Source: Planctomycetota bacterium
Lineage (GTDB): Bacteria > Planctomycetota > Phycisphaerae > Phycisphaerales > SM1A02
Assembly (NCBI GenBank): GCA_016873255.1
Contig: VGXR01000022.1
Location: 1-39,054, forward strand
Length of the DNA stretch: 39,054 bases
Direction: 5' to 3'
Of the stretch, positions 1 through 8,701 are shown one piece after another. The notes below the pieces were generated by a model. That model saw nothing but the letters and a program-made list of their open reading frames with translations. It made no database searches and was not told the origin of the DNA. Every line of letters begins with the position of its first letter. Position 1 is the first letter of the stretch. The position numbers were made by a program, and so were the translations under genes.

Positions 1-1
1 G

Positions 2-1027
2 GTCCGCGCAGGGCGCCAGTTCATCTTCTGGGCCAACGGCCTCTCGCTCGCCAACTACATGTACGCGGCCACCGCCGACGCCACCGCGGACATCTGGGGA
101 TTCAGCGGCATGGTCGGCATCACGGCTGGCCACGACACCGTCGACTGGGACACGTCGCGGCCCGGGTACAGCACGGACACCGACCGCCTCTATGTCGGCG
201 GCAAGGTCGACTGCCGGCTCGGCGCGCACACGCCGTTCCTCTATGCGCTCGCGCAGTGGGACCAGAACGCCGGCCAGACCGCGCAGCTGCCCGAGGGCGT
301 GCCGGCGGCCTTCCAGGTGAACACCGAGTTCAACTACGAGAGCCAGTACTGGGGCGGCGGCGTCAACGGCACGCTGGGGTCGGACTGGGTCTACCGGCTC
401 GAGTTCGCGGTGGAGACGGGCACCACGCTCACCGATCCCATCAAGCACGACTCGTCGCTGCCGCCGGACCAGCTCGGCCGCAAGCAGTTCACGACCGACA
501 TCCTGGCGGCCGCGGGCCTCGCCGGAGCATCGTGGCTCGCCCGCGACGCCACGGACTCGCGCGTCGACCTGCAGTTCCTCGCGGGCAGCGGGTCGACCTA
601 CCGGCTCGACTCCGGCAACACCTACGGAGGCATCGAGCCGGGCCACACCGACACCGCCTTCAACTCGCTCGGCTACGTCAACACGGGACTGGTGTTCGCG
701 CCCGACGCGTCCAACATGCTGATCCCCTCGGTGGCCTACTCGCTGAGCCCGTTCCGCGGCAACGCGTACTTCGGCGACACCCGCTTCAGCGTGAACGCGT
801 TCCTCTACGTACGGCAGGACTCGAACGCGCCGATCTCGGTGCCCGTGAACTTCGGCGGCTCCAACCTGGTGGGCAGCGAGTACGACTTCAACATCGACTG
901 GCGCCTGATGAGCGACCTCAACATGAGCTTCCGCTACGGCGTCTTCGTGCCGAACACCTCCATCTTCGCGGACGTCGAGAGCGAGCCGAGGCAGTTCTTC
1001 TACGTGGGGGTGACCTATGGCTTCTGA
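2..1027 (+). CDS. Outer-membrane beta-barrel protein, 3' part (5' end outside window)
   Basis: The reading frame is open from base 2, so the gene begins before the window; 341 residues are visible. The protein alternates short polar and aromatic strands (for example YESQYWGGGVNG, RLEFAVETG, SVNAFLYVRQ) and ends in YVGVTYGF, an aromatic C-terminus like the beta-signal recognised by the BAM complex. The overall look recalls alginate-export/AlgE-type porins, but I cannot fix the family or substrate without the N-terminus. Its last 11 bases overlap the next gene, so the two are probably co-transcribed and translationally coupled. Outer-membrane location is inferred from the barrel pattern and the terminal Phe. 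Confidence 0.7.
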   Translation, partial: VRAGRQFIFWANGLSLANYMYAATADATADIWGFSGMVGITAGHDTVDWDTSRPGYSTDTDRLYVGGKVDCRLGAHTPFLYALAQWDQNAGQTAQLPEGVPAAFQVNTEFNYESQYWGGGVNGTLGSDWVYRLEFAVETGTTLTDPIKHDSSLPPDQLGRKQFTTDILAAAGLAGASWLARDATDSRVDLQFLAGSGSTYRLDSGNTYGGIEPGHTDTAFNSLGYVNTGLVFAPDASNMLIPSVAYSLSPFRGNAYFGDTRFSVNAFLYVRQDSNAPISVPVNFGGSNLVGSEYDFNIDWRLMSDLNMSFRYGVFVPNTSIFADVESEPRQFFYVGVTYGF

Positions 1028-1697
1028 CCTGCGCCGGGCGATCGCCGCCGCGCTGGCGTGCGCTGCGCTGGGATGCGCCGCGTGCGAGCGCTCGCGGGTG
1101 GAGGACAGCGCCGTCGACAGGTTCCCGGCGTCCAAGGACGAGCTCGACTTCCTGGATGCCCTCGGCAACCAGGTGGTCGTCACCAACGACGACGCGCTGC
1201 ACGGGCTCCTGATGTTCGCCGACGGCACCGACCTCTCGACGAGCTTCGAGGGCAGGGTGGCGGTGGCCAAGCGCAAGGAGTGGATCCCCTCCTCGTGGGA
1301 CCGGCCCGCCGACGAGAGCGCGCAGGTGGGCTGGATGTCGGTGGCCGCGTGCCGAGTCCTGAACATCAAGGGCGGGCTGACCATGCGCCTCACCGGGCCC
1401 ACGCCGCGCTACGCCACCAAGGAACTGGTGTTCATGCAGGTGCTGCCGCTGCGCACGGAGAACCAGTCGCTGAGCGGCCGCGAGTACGTCGACTTCCTCA
1501 ACCGTCTCAACCGATTCCAGCGGGACGGCAAGGCGCTGGCACTGGCCGAGCGCCAGGAGACCCAGTCGGGGGCCGGGGTGATCCCCGCCGGTGCCCCGAA
1601 CCAGCTTCTTGACCAGAGCTCGGTCGAGTTTGGCCTCCCGAACAACGCGTTCAGCCTGCCCCAGCCGCCCGCGCCGGAGCCTGCGGAGGAGCCTTGA
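1017..1697 (+). CDS. Putative lipoprotein of unknown function
   Basis: A 226-residue protein whose ATG lies inside the end of the barrel gene (11-nt overlap), with a G-rich stretch (GGGGGTGA, 1006-1013) just upstream as a possible ribosome site. The N-terminus is a short basic stretch, a hydrophobic helix and AALGCAAC, a slightly atypical lipobox with Cys20 as the likely lipidated residue; Cys23 follows. The mature part has no family I recognise. The C-terminus is rich in Pro, Ala and Glu. Its position between an outer-membrane barrel and a FecR-domain protein suggests an envelope role. Function is not assigned. Confidence 0.7.
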   Translation: MASDLRRAIAAALACAALGCAACERSRVEDSAVDRFPASKDELDFLDALGNQVVVTNDDALHGLLMFADGTDLSTSFEGRVAVAKRKEWIPSSWDRPADESAQVGWMSVAACRVLNIKGGLTMRLTGPTPRYATKELVFMQVLPLRTENQSLSGREYVDFLNRLNRFQRDGKALALAERQETQSGAGVIPAGAPNQLLDQSSVEFGLPNNAFSLPQPPAPEPAEEP

Positions 1698-1721
1698 GTT
1701 CGTAACTATGTTCCCTACAAT
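1694..1721 (+). promoter_or_regulatory. Promoter of the FecR-domain gene
   Basis: TTGAGT at 1694-1699 and TACAAT at 1716-1721 are separated by 16 bp and closely match the sigma-70 -35/-10 consensus, which stands out in such GC-rich DNA. The -35 overlaps the stop codon of the lipoprotein gene. Transcription would start near 1728, giving a leader of about 150 nt before the ATG at 1879. Confidence 0.6.
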
Positions 1722-1814
1722 GACTTGCAGTGGCGCTGAGGCCGCGGATGACCGAAAAATCCGTAGTTCTCGGCCTTGACCAGACGGACCGCGGAATCGA
1801 AAGTCGTTGGAGTT

Positions 1815-1860
1815 GGGTGGCGCACCCGGTCGCCGTGGGCGGCGTAGCGGGTGCGGACCC
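1815..1860 (+). promoter_or_regulatory. Stem-loop in the 5' leader of the FecR-domain gene
   Basis: GGGT (1815-1818) can pair with ACCC (1857-1860), GCACCCG (1822-1828) with CGGGTGC (1848-1854), and CGCC (1831-1834) with GGCG (1838-1841). The structure ends three bases before the AAAGG Shine-Dalgarno (1864-1868) of the gene starting at 1879. It could gate ribosome access or be a protein or ligand site. I do not recognise it as a known riboswitch class. The 1698-1814 stretch holds only the promoter and leader. Confidence 0.4.
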
Positions 1861-1878
1861 AAGAAAGGCAATCGAGAC

Positions 1879-4800
1879 ATGAACCACTACCTCGCCCGGC
1901 CCGTGATTGCGCAGAGCACCGTCCTGGTGCTGCACCGCGCCAGCCTCGCGGCGACCCTCGCCGCGGCCGTCGTCGCCGCCGGTGCACGCGCCCAGGATGC
2001 CGGTGCCGCGCCCGCCGCGGGTGCCGCGGCCGCGCCGACCGCGCCCGCCGCGGAGCCGATGCGCTCGATCTTCATCGATGTCTCGGGCAAGGTGCAATGG
2101 CGCGCCAATGCCGACGACGCGTGGCACGATGCCAAGGTCAACGACGAGGTCCAGCCCGGCGTCGAGGTTCGCACGGGGCTTCGCTCGCGCGCCACGCTGC
2201 GCGTGGGCCGCAACGCGACCGTGCTCGTCGATGCGGGAACGCTCTTCCAGCTCCCCACCGTGGCCCAGGAAGGCGAGGTGCTCCGCACCACCGCCGCGGT
2301 CAAGCACGGCCGCGCCGACTTCAAGGTCGACAAGGTCGGCCTCTCCAACGACTTCAAGGTGGTGACCCCCAGCACCACGCTCGCCGTGCGCGGCACGGAG
2401 TTCGCCATCGCCACCGGCGCCCTGAAGCAGGTCGAGGTGGTCGGTGCGCGCCGCAACTCCATCGCGGCCATCGAGCTCAAGTACGCGCTCACCAACAGCA
2501 CCGTGCAGATGTCGGGCGCCTCGAGCAGCTCCTCGGGCATGCACCAGCCCGCGCACTCGGCCGCGGAAGGCGCCAGCGCGCCCGCCGCCACCGGGTCCGG
2601 CGCGCCCGCCACCACGCAGGCCGAGCGCGTCCAGGAGGCGGCGCTCGGCGCATCGCCCGTGCGCCCCGGCAGCGCGGCGGAAGCCACCACCGGCAACCGC
2701 GCCTCCGCCCGCAACGAGAAGGCGTCCGGCCGCACCAGCGGCGTCGTCGGCCGCACCCGCGACCGCGCGCAGCAGGCGTCCGACCAAGTGGACCAGGCGA
2801 TCGCGTACCTGCTGCAGGCCGAGAACTCTTTGGACGGCGTCGAGGCGAGCCGCGACACGCTGGCCTCGCTGCGGCAGCTCGCCGTGGCCCGGCGCGACGA
2901 GGCCCGCGATGCGCTCGCCGCGCACGAGGCCGCCTACCTTTCGTCGCAGGAGCTCGGCAGTGCGGCCAACGCCGCCGTCAAGTCGTTCGACGAGCGCTCC
3001 GCGGCGCTGCACGCCGACTTCACGACGTTCGACGCCCGCCTCGCGGATGCCACCGATGCCCTGGAGGCGATCCGCCTCATCGTGGGCGAGGGCGGCGGCG
3101 AGGGCGGCGGGCCCGACCAGGGCGAAGGCTCGTCCTCGCTCGTCAGCCGCTTCGGCTCCACGGAGGGCGGCGGCGAGGACCTGTCGGAGCTCATCGAGGC
3201 TGCGCGCGACGCGCTGCTGGCCATGGGAGACGCGCATGACTCGGCCACCGAGGGCCTGGGGCTGATGGCGGGCGACCGCAACTCGCTCGTGTCGCTCGTG
3301 GCCGAGTTCCGCAACTCGGTGCGCGGCGATGCACGGGTCGCGGCCGACGCCTACCAGCTTGCGGTCACTCGCCTTGCCGCGCTCGTGCAGACCGGTGCCC
3401 AGGAGTCCGCGGTGGCGTCGGCGGCGCGCGCCACGGTGCTGCGCCTCCAGGGCCTGATCGCGGCGATCGCCGTGCGCGAGCCCAACTCGCAGACGCTGGC
3501 CGCGGCGCAAACCGCGCTGGCGCGGCTCGAGGCCGCTTCGACCGCGCTGTCGCGGGCAAGCGGGTACCTGAGCGCCATCCAGGCGGCGCGCACCTCGGCC
3601 GTCAACGACAGCCGCGCCGCACTGCTCGGGCAGGTCGAGGCGCTCTATCGCCAGCTCCTCGCTGCACGCCTGCGCATCGTGGCCGAGTGGGTCGAGGCCA
3701 GCGCCGGCGTCGACCAGCGCGGATCCCAGCTGGCCGCGGCGCTCGCCGAGGCCGAGGATCTCTACGGCGGAGTGGCGGCGCGCTTCGTTTCGCAGGGCTT
3801 CGAGGGTGACCTCGAGGCGTCGTTCCATGCGGACCTTGCCGAGTCGATCGCCGCCGACGCATCCGCGGCCGGCGCCGACGAGGCGCAGGCGCTCGCGGAC
3901 GCCGAGTTGCTCGAGGGCATCGCCGACGAGGGGCGCGCCGCGGTTGTCGCGGCGGACGCGCTCCTCGCAACGGAACTCGGTGCCTTCAACGACGCCGCCT
4001 CCGGCAGCCAGTCGCTCCTGGCGGCGCTCGAGGCCGCGTCGATCGCGGACCGGCGCCTGCAGGCCGACGGCGCCCTCGAGGCGCTCGATGCCATGGACGC
4101 GGCGCTCGTCGGCATCCTTGCGCGCGCAGCGGACCTCGACGGCGCCATCGCGGGCGCGGTCGACCTCGAGGCGTTCGACGACATCGCGGGACGTGCCGCC
4201 GCGGCGGTCGAGGCCATCCTGCAGTCGGAGCTCGACGTCGCGGGCGCGACGGCGGGCGCCGCCGGGGGCTCGGACTCCGCGGCCGATGCCGCAAGCCGCG
4301 CGGCGCGCCTGTTCGCCGTGGCGCAGGAGCTGCAGGAGCGATTCGGGTTCTCGCCGGAGATCACCGGCGCAGCCGTCCGTGCGACGGCGGCACTTGCCGC
4401 GAGCGCAGGCAGCGCCGCGGACCGCGCCGTCGCCGCGCAGCGGATCGTGGCCGGGCTTGTGGCCATCGCGCAGAGCGACCGGGTCGGCACCGTGCTCTCG
4501 CGCATCGAGGCCGTGCTTGCGGCCAACGACCGAACCGGCTCCGCGGCCGCGGCGCTCATCGCGCGGGCCGAGGCGTCCTATGTCTCGGTCAACGAATCGG
4601 GCGCGTCCACGTTCAGGCTGTTGACCGTCGACAGCCGCGATGCGGCGGACGCGCAGCGCGTGGGCGCGCAGGCGCAGCTCGACGGTCTGGCCTCGATGTC
4701 GGTGCTCAGCGGGCAGGTGGTGGCGGCGCTCGACGGCGCCGAGCTCGCCGCCGGCAACGCGGAGCGGTCGCTGGCAAGCGCGCTCCTGATGCGCACCTCC

Positions 4801-5475
4801 GCCGAGACGAACGAGGGCAGCGCTGCCAATGGGCTGTTCCGCACGCAGTTGGCGCTCGAGGCAGGGAACCTGGCGGGCGCCTCCGCCGAGAGCGCGCTGA
4901 CGACCGGCTTCGCCGTGGCCGCGCGCAGCGACGCCACCGCCGCCACCGGGCACGCCAACGAGGCCAAGGGCCACTCCGACCTCGCCGTGGCCTTCGCGGC
5001 GGACGTCAACCGGCTCACGCCCGACGTGACGGCGTTCGGCGCGGACCGTCCCGCGTTCGAGTCCGCGGCTGCCGCGCGCCAGGCGGCGGTCGACGCGGCC
5101 AAGGCCAACGGCGACGAACTTGCCGCGGACGCCGCCTTCTACGACAGCATCGTGGTGGCGCTTGCCGACCGCGCCGGGACCGATGCGGCAGCGGGCAGTG
5201 CCGCGGCCAGCGGTGCCGCCAGCACGCAGGCGGCCGCCATCGCCCGCCAGCTCGCCACCATGGCCTCGCAGGCCGCGGTGCTCGCGGAATCCGCAAGCAC
5301 CAACGCAGGACGGCTCTTCGGCCGCAGCGTCGCCCAGTACGTCGGCCGTGCCCAGGCCGCGGCCGCCGGCGCGGAAGTCCACGCGATCGCGGCGAACGCC
5401 GCCGCCACCCGCGCGGAAGGAAGCGCAAGCGCCGCCGCCGCGCTGGTCGGCGGCGGGCAGGGCGGGACCAACTGA
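1879..5475 (+). CDS. FecR-domain protein with very long alanine-rich helical region
   Basis: The ATG at 1879 is chosen because AAAGG (1864-1868) sits 10 nt upstream and a signal peptide follows (hydrophobic LAATLAAAVVAAGARA, cut after ARA); 1198 residues. Residues about 67-175 are a FecR domain (SGKVQWR, GVEVRTGLRSRATLRVG, VVTPSTTLAVRGTEFAI). From about 295 to the end the chain is Ala/Glu/Asp/Arg-rich with heptad-like spacing, broken by a GGGEGGGPDQGEG linker near 404-416; I saw no cysteine and no second membrane helix. FecR domains act in periplasmic sensing; here no sigma factor or TonB receptor is nearby. The following gene is a CHASE2 adenylate cyclase, so a periplasmic sensor or scaffold role is inferred. 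Confidence 0.85.
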   Translation: MNHYLARPVIAQSTVLVLHRASLAATLAAAVVAAGARAQDAGAAPAAGAAAAPTAPAAEPMRSIFIDVSGKVQWRANADDAWHDAKVNDEVQPGVEVRTGLRSRATLRVGRNATVLVDAGTLFQLPTVAQEGEVLRTTAAVKHGRADFKVDKVGLSNDFKVVTPSTTLAVRGTEFAIATGALKQVEVVGARRNSIAAIELKYALTNSTVQMSGASSSSSGMHQPAHSAAEGASAPAATGSGAPATTQAERVQEAALGASPVRPGSAAEATTGNRASARNEKASGRTSGVVGRTRDRAQQASDQVDQAIAYLLQAENSLDGVEASRDTLASLRQLAVARRDEARDALAAHEAAYLSSQELGSAANAAVKSFDERSAALHADFTTFDARLADATDALEAIRLIVGEGGGEGGGPDQGEGSSSLVSRFGSTEGGGEDLSELIEAARDALLAMGDAHDSATEGLGLMAGDRNSLVSLVAEFRNSVRGDARVAADAYQLAVTRLAALVQTGAQESAVASAARATVLRLQGLIAAIAVREPNSQTLAAAQTALARLEAASTALSRASGYLSAIQAARTSAVNDSRAALLGQVEALYRQLLAARLRIVAEWVEASAGVDQRGSQLAAALAEAEDLYGGVAARFVSQGFEGDLEASFHADLAESIAADASAAGADEAQALADAELLEGIADEGRAAVVAADALLATELGAFNDAASGSQSLLAALEAASIADRRLQADGALEALDAMDAALVGILARAADLDGAIAGAVDLEAFDDIAGRAAAAVEAILQSELDVAGATAGAAGGSDSAADAASRAARLFAVAQELQERFGFSPEITGAAVRATAALAASAGSAADRAVAAQRIVAGLVAIAQSDRVGTVLSRIEAVLAANDRTGSAAAALIARAEASYVSVNESGASTFRLLTVDSRDAADAQRVGAQAQLDGLASMSVLSGQVVAALDGAELAAGNAERSLASALLMRTSAETNEGSAANGLFRTQLALEAGNLAGASAESALTTGFAVAARSDATAATGHANEAKGHSDLAVAFAADVNRLTPDVTAFGADRPAFESAAAARQAAVDAAKANGDELAADAAFYDSIVVALADRAGTDAAAGSAAASGAASTQAAAIARQLATMASQAAVLAESASTNAGRLFGRSVAQYVGRAQAAAAGAEVHAIAANAAATRAEGSASAAAALVGGGQGGTN

Positions 5476-5510
5476 CCGGGCGCGGTCGGTGACCGGCCCC
5501 GCGGCGGGAC

Positions 5511-5516
5511 TACACT
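5511..5516 (+). promoter_or_regulatory. -10 hexamer for leaderless start of the CHASE2 cyclase
   Basis: TACACT ends 6 nt before the GTG at 5523, so the predicted transcription start falls at or next to the start codon; no Shine-Dalgarno is visible. GTGACC at 5489-5494 (16-bp spacer) is a weak -35 candidate. Confidence 0.5.
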
Positions 5517-5522
5517 CGCCGC

Positions 5523-8222
5523 GTGAAGGTGTCCAGCCGCATCGTGCTGTTCGCCGGCCTCGGCGCCACCGCGGTGGTGCTCGTGCTGGGCGCGCTCGGT
5601 GCGCTCCAGCGCATCGAATGGTGGTCGCAGGACCAGCGCTTCCTCAACGCCCGGCAGCGGGCCGACCCCATCGGCGACGCCGTTCGCCTCGTGGCCATCG
5701 ACGATCGCGCGCTCGACACCATCGGACGGTGGCCGTGGTCGCGTGACCTGGTGGCGATGGCGCTCGACGAGGTGCACCGGGCGGGTGCCAAGGCAGTGGC
5801 GACCGACGTGCTTTTCACGGATGTCCAGAAGTTCCCCGCGGAGGATGGCCGCGAGGCCGACCCGCTGCTGGCCGACGCGATCGGCCGCACGCCCACGGTG
5901 CTTGCCGTGAACATGGACGAGGGGCGGCTGGATGCGTCGCTATGGAAGACCCCCGAGGGCAGCGATGCGCTGCGTCGGCTGGTGCGGGCCGCGGCCGAGG
6001 ACATCACGCGCGACGCCGACGACATCGCGGGGCGCGCCGCGCTGCAGGGCGACCGGCGCAGCCGGTTCCTCGAGCGCGCCATGCAGTTCAAGAAGCTCGC
6101 GGCATGGGACACGCTGGTGCACCTGCGCGAGGACGGGCATTCCCCGAGGGACGCCGACGCGTTCTTGCTTTCGCTGACGTCCGGCAACGCGTCGCTCGGG
6201 GAGTTCCCGGAGAAGAACCTGCTGGTCGAGGCCTACGAGCGTGACCGCTCGTTCGGCTGGCTGGCGCGATTCATGGCGCCGGGCAAGGGCGAGGGGTCTG
6301 CGCTCGACGCCCCGCCGATCGCCGCGTTCGCGGAGCGTGCGGCCGGAGTTGGCTTCGTCAACTCGCTTCCCGACCGGGACGGGCAGCACCGGCGCGTGCG
6401 GCCGTTCTGGCCGACGCCCTATGGCGCGCTGCCGCAGTTCGGGATGGCCGCGGGACTGCTGCAGCTCGGGCTGTCGCCGGCCGAGGTGCGGGTGGAGGAC
6501 GGCGAGCTGCGGTTCCCCGACGGCCGGGTGATGCCGCTCGAGCGCGGGGAGATCCGCATCGACTGGCCGACGGCCGTGTTCGAGAACGACGTCGACGGCG
6601 TGCGGGCCGGGGAGACGGGCGTGGTTGCCATCGGTGCGCTGGTCGACCTTGCGCGGCAGCGGGGCGCGCTGGCGAGGCAGGAACGCCAGTACCGCGACCT
6701 GCTTGCGGACATCGCCGCGCTGCAGGGGCTGCCGCCGGAGGCGATCGCCAAGGCCCCGGTCGACGACCGCACGCGCGCGGCGATCAAGGACCAGGGCGAG
6801 TTCCTCGCCGGGGACCTGCAGGTGGCCGGCACCGACGACCTCAAGGACCTTCCCGAGGAGGATCGGCGCAAGGCCGGCCTGTACCGGGAGTGGTGGAAGG
6901 TCGACCGCGAGCTGCCGCAGTCGCAGCGGCGCATCGAGGAGGCCTCGGCGAAGGTGCGGTCGGCGCTCGAGGGGCGCCTGGTGTTCGTGGGCTGGATCGC
7001 GACCGGCGCTGCGGCCGACATGATCAACACGGTGTTCGGCCCCCGGACGCCCGGCGTGTACGTGCACGCGGCCATCGCGGACATGGTCATTGCGTGGCAC
7101 TACGTGGTGGTGTGGCCGCCGTGGACGGCGTATCCCGCGGGCGCGCTGCTCGGCGCGGTGTGCGCGCTGGCCGCGTGGCGGCGGGGTGCAGGCGCGAGCA
7201 CGGCGGTCTGCCTGCTGCTTGCGGGCGGGTGGACGATCCTCGCGGGTGGCGTGGCGTTCGCGGCCGCGGACACCATGATCCCGGTCGCCATCCCGGTGCT
7301 GTGCGCCGTCGGCGCGCAGGCCGTGGGCGTCTCGACGGCGGCGGTCGTGCACCAGCGCGAGAAGGCGCGCATCACGCGGCAGTTCCGCGCGCGCGTCAGC
7401 CCGCAGCTCGTGGACCTGCTCTCGTCGGACCCGGACGCGGTGTCCATGCGAGGCAAGCAGCGCGAGGCGACGATCCTCTTCGGGGACCTCGCGGGCTTCA
7501 CCACCATCAGCGAGAAGCTCGGGTCCGAGGCGGTGGTCGGCACGCTGAACCTGTACATGTCGGCGATGGCCACGGAGCTGACCAACCGGCGCGCGTACGT
7601 GAACAAGTTCCTCGGCGACGGGTTGCTCGCGTTCTGGAGCGCGTTCGGCCCCGAGGCGGAGCAGGGGCAGCTGGCCGCCGAGGCGTGCCGGGCGTGCCAG
7701 CGCGTGGTGACCGAGATCGGGCGGCGGCCCGATCGGCAGGGGCTGCCGAAGGTCTCGCTGCGCCTCGGCGTGGCCACGGGCGTCGTGACCATCGGCGACT
7801 GCGGCGCGCCGCCCGACCTCAACGACTACACGGTGATCGGCGACAGCGCGAACCTCGCCGCGCGCCTCGAGAGCGCCAACAAGCAGTTCGGCACGGCGAT
7901 CCTGTTCGACGGCCGCACGCGCGAGCTGATCCGCGATGCCGGCGGGCTGCCGATCGTGCCGCTCGGGCAGGTGGTGGTGGTGGGCCAGAGCGTGCCGATC
8001 GAGCTGCTCACGATGCTCGTCGAGGACCCGCCGGCCGGGTGGATCGAGGGCATCGGGCGCGCGGTCGAGGCGTTCCGCCGCGCCGACTTCGCCGCGTGCG
8101 CCGAGGCCTGGGACGCGTTCGAGCGCCAGTTCGGCGCGACCAAGATCGCGGTGCCGTTCCGCGAGGCGCTGTCGGACCCAAACGACCGCCGCGACGGCGT
8201 GCTGCGCCTGCGCGCGAAGTGA
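5523..8222 (+). CDS. CHASE2-domain class III adenylate cyclase
   Basis: An 899-residue membrane protein starting at GTG. An N-terminal membrane helix (about 5-27) leads into a large extracytoplasmic CHASE2 sensor (VRLVAIDDRAL near 55; closing GRLVFVGW and PGVYVHAAIADMV). Three membrane helices follow at about 523-605, then a class III cyclase domain from about 643. Metal-binding aspartates lie in LFGDLAGFT and KFLGDGLLAFW; the Lys of VNKFLGD and the Asp of DYTVIGD favour ATP over GTP, and NLAARLE carries the transition-state Asn and Arg. It should make cAMP in response to an envelope signal. The 47-bp gap and own promoter separate it from the FecR gene, but the pair looks functionally linked. 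The stop codon touches a repeat element. Confidence 0.9.
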   Translation: MKVSSRIVLFAGLGATAVVLVLGALGALQRIEWWSQDQRFLNARQRADPIGDAVRLVAIDDRALDTIGRWPWSRDLVAMALDEVHRAGAKAVATDVLFTDVQKFPAEDGREADPLLADAIGRTPTVLAVNMDEGRLDASLWKTPEGSDALRRLVRAAAEDITRDADDIAGRAALQGDRRSRFLERAMQFKKLAAWDTLVHLREDGHSPRDADAFLLSLTSGNASLGEFPEKNLLVEAYERDRSFGWLARFMAPGKGEGSALDAPPIAAFAERAAGVGFVNSLPDRDGQHRRVRPFWPTPYGALPQFGMAAGLLQLGLSPAEVRVEDGELRFPDGRVMPLERGEIRIDWPTAVFENDVDGVRAGETGVVAIGALVDLARQRGALARQERQYRDLLADIAALQGLPPEAIAKAPVDDRTRAAIKDQGEFLAGDLQVAGTDDLKDLPEEDRRKAGLYREWWKVDRELPQSQRRIEEASAKVRSALEGRLVFVGWIATGAAADMINTVFGPRTPGVYVHAAIADMVIAWHYVVVWPPWTAYPAGALLGAVCALAAWRRGAGASTAVCLLLAGGWTILAGGVAFAAADTMIPVAIPVLCAVGAQAVGVSTAAVVHQREKARITRQFRARVSPQLVDLLSSDPDAVSMRGKQREATILFGDLAGFTTISEKLGSEAVVGTLNLYMSAMATELTNRRAYVNKFLGDGLLAFWSAFGPEAEQGQLAAEACRACQRVVTEIGRRPDRQGLPKVSLRLGVATGVVTIGDCGAPPDLNDYTVIGDSANLAARLESANKQFGTAILFDGRTRELIRDAGGLPIVPLGQVVVVGQSVPIELLTMLVEDPPAGWIEGIGRAVEAFRRADFAACAEAWDAFERQFGATKIAVPFREALSDPNDRRDGVLRLRAK

Positions 8223-8699
8223 GAAATCCGCTCCTGGTTCGTTTGGCACCAATTGTTCTCTCCAGAGAAGTCGGATGGGTGGGTCGGTTGCGTGGTGGGG
8301 GTGGCCGCGTGGTTCGCGGCGGGCTTGGACGCCTCGGCGACCGGCGGTGGCCTCAGTCGCTCGGACAAGTTGCACGCAACGGGCGCATCTGCGGCGAGGC
8401 GCGCACGGCCGGGGCGTGCAACAACTCGCTTGATGAGGCCACCACCGTTCGCTGTCGGCTCGGGGCGCCGAACGTCGGGAGGCGGTCGGGCACTGGCTGT
8501 CGTTCATCGGTATGCGGCCGAATCCGGGGAACGCAACCCGTAGTTCGGCGAGCGCCCCGCAGTGAGCAGGGGGTCCCGGCGCAACGAAGGGGCGCGGCCA
8601 CCGCCGGAACCACCACGACCCGTCAACCGCCCGACTTCAAAGCCCCCGCGGCGACTTCCCTAGAGAAAACAATTGGTGCCAAAGGAACCAGGAGCGGAT
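8223..8699. repeat. Gene-free spacer bounded by 49-bp inverted repeats, between convergent genes
   Basis: 477 bp with no credible gene lie between the stop codons of the cyclase (+) and the phosphatase (-). Both edges carry the same 49-bp repeat in opposite orientation, the outer tip of each touching a stop codon. The interior is GC-rich and has a small hairpin (CCCCGC 8555-8560 with GC and GGGG at 8566-8572). I see no transposase fragment and no target-site duplication, so a small mobile element is possible but not shown; a bidirectional transcription barrier is another option. Short stretches (TGGACGCCTCGG, CGGCGGTGG) also occur in the spacer at 29545-29817. Confidence 0.6.
8224..8272 (+). 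repeat. 49-bp interspersed repeat, copy 1
   Basis: Begins AAATCCGCTCCTGG one base after the TGA of the cyclase gene and ends GAGAAGTC. It matches copy 2 (8653-8701, inverted) at 45 of 49 positions and copy 3 (29781-29829, inverted) at 46 of 49. It contains two small palindromes: TTGGCACCAA (8243-8252) and TTCTC/GAGAA (8256-8260 with 8265-8269). Confidence 0.85.
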
Positions 8700-8701
8700 T
8701 T
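8653..8701 (-). repeat. 49-bp interspersed repeat, copy 2 (inverted)
   Basis: Reverse complement of copy 1 with four mismatches. Read on the minus strand, the tip forms TAAATCCGCTCC, whose TAA is the stop codon of the phosphatase gene (8700-8702), so repeat and gene end share bases. Confidence 0.85.

Noticed and set aside
1651-5382. 1243-residue minus-strand open frame opposite the FecR gene
   Set aside because: Its composition (Arg/Gly/His-rich) and lack of any motif are those of a GC-rich antisense shadow; the plus strand has signal peptide, FecR domain and promoter.
5940-8507. 855-residue minus-strand open frame opposite the cyclase
   Set aside because: No recognisable motif; it covers a well-supported CHASE2-cyclase gene and runs into the repeat spacer.
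8253-8543. Short open frames in the 8223-8699 spacer
   Set aside because: No ribosome site, no motif, Arg-rich composition, and they run through the repeat; treated as non-coding.
8223-8701. Calling the inverted-repeat spacer an insertion sequence or MITE
   Set aside because: No transposase remnant and no target-site duplication; the repeat tips coincide with stop codons, which random insertion would rarely give.
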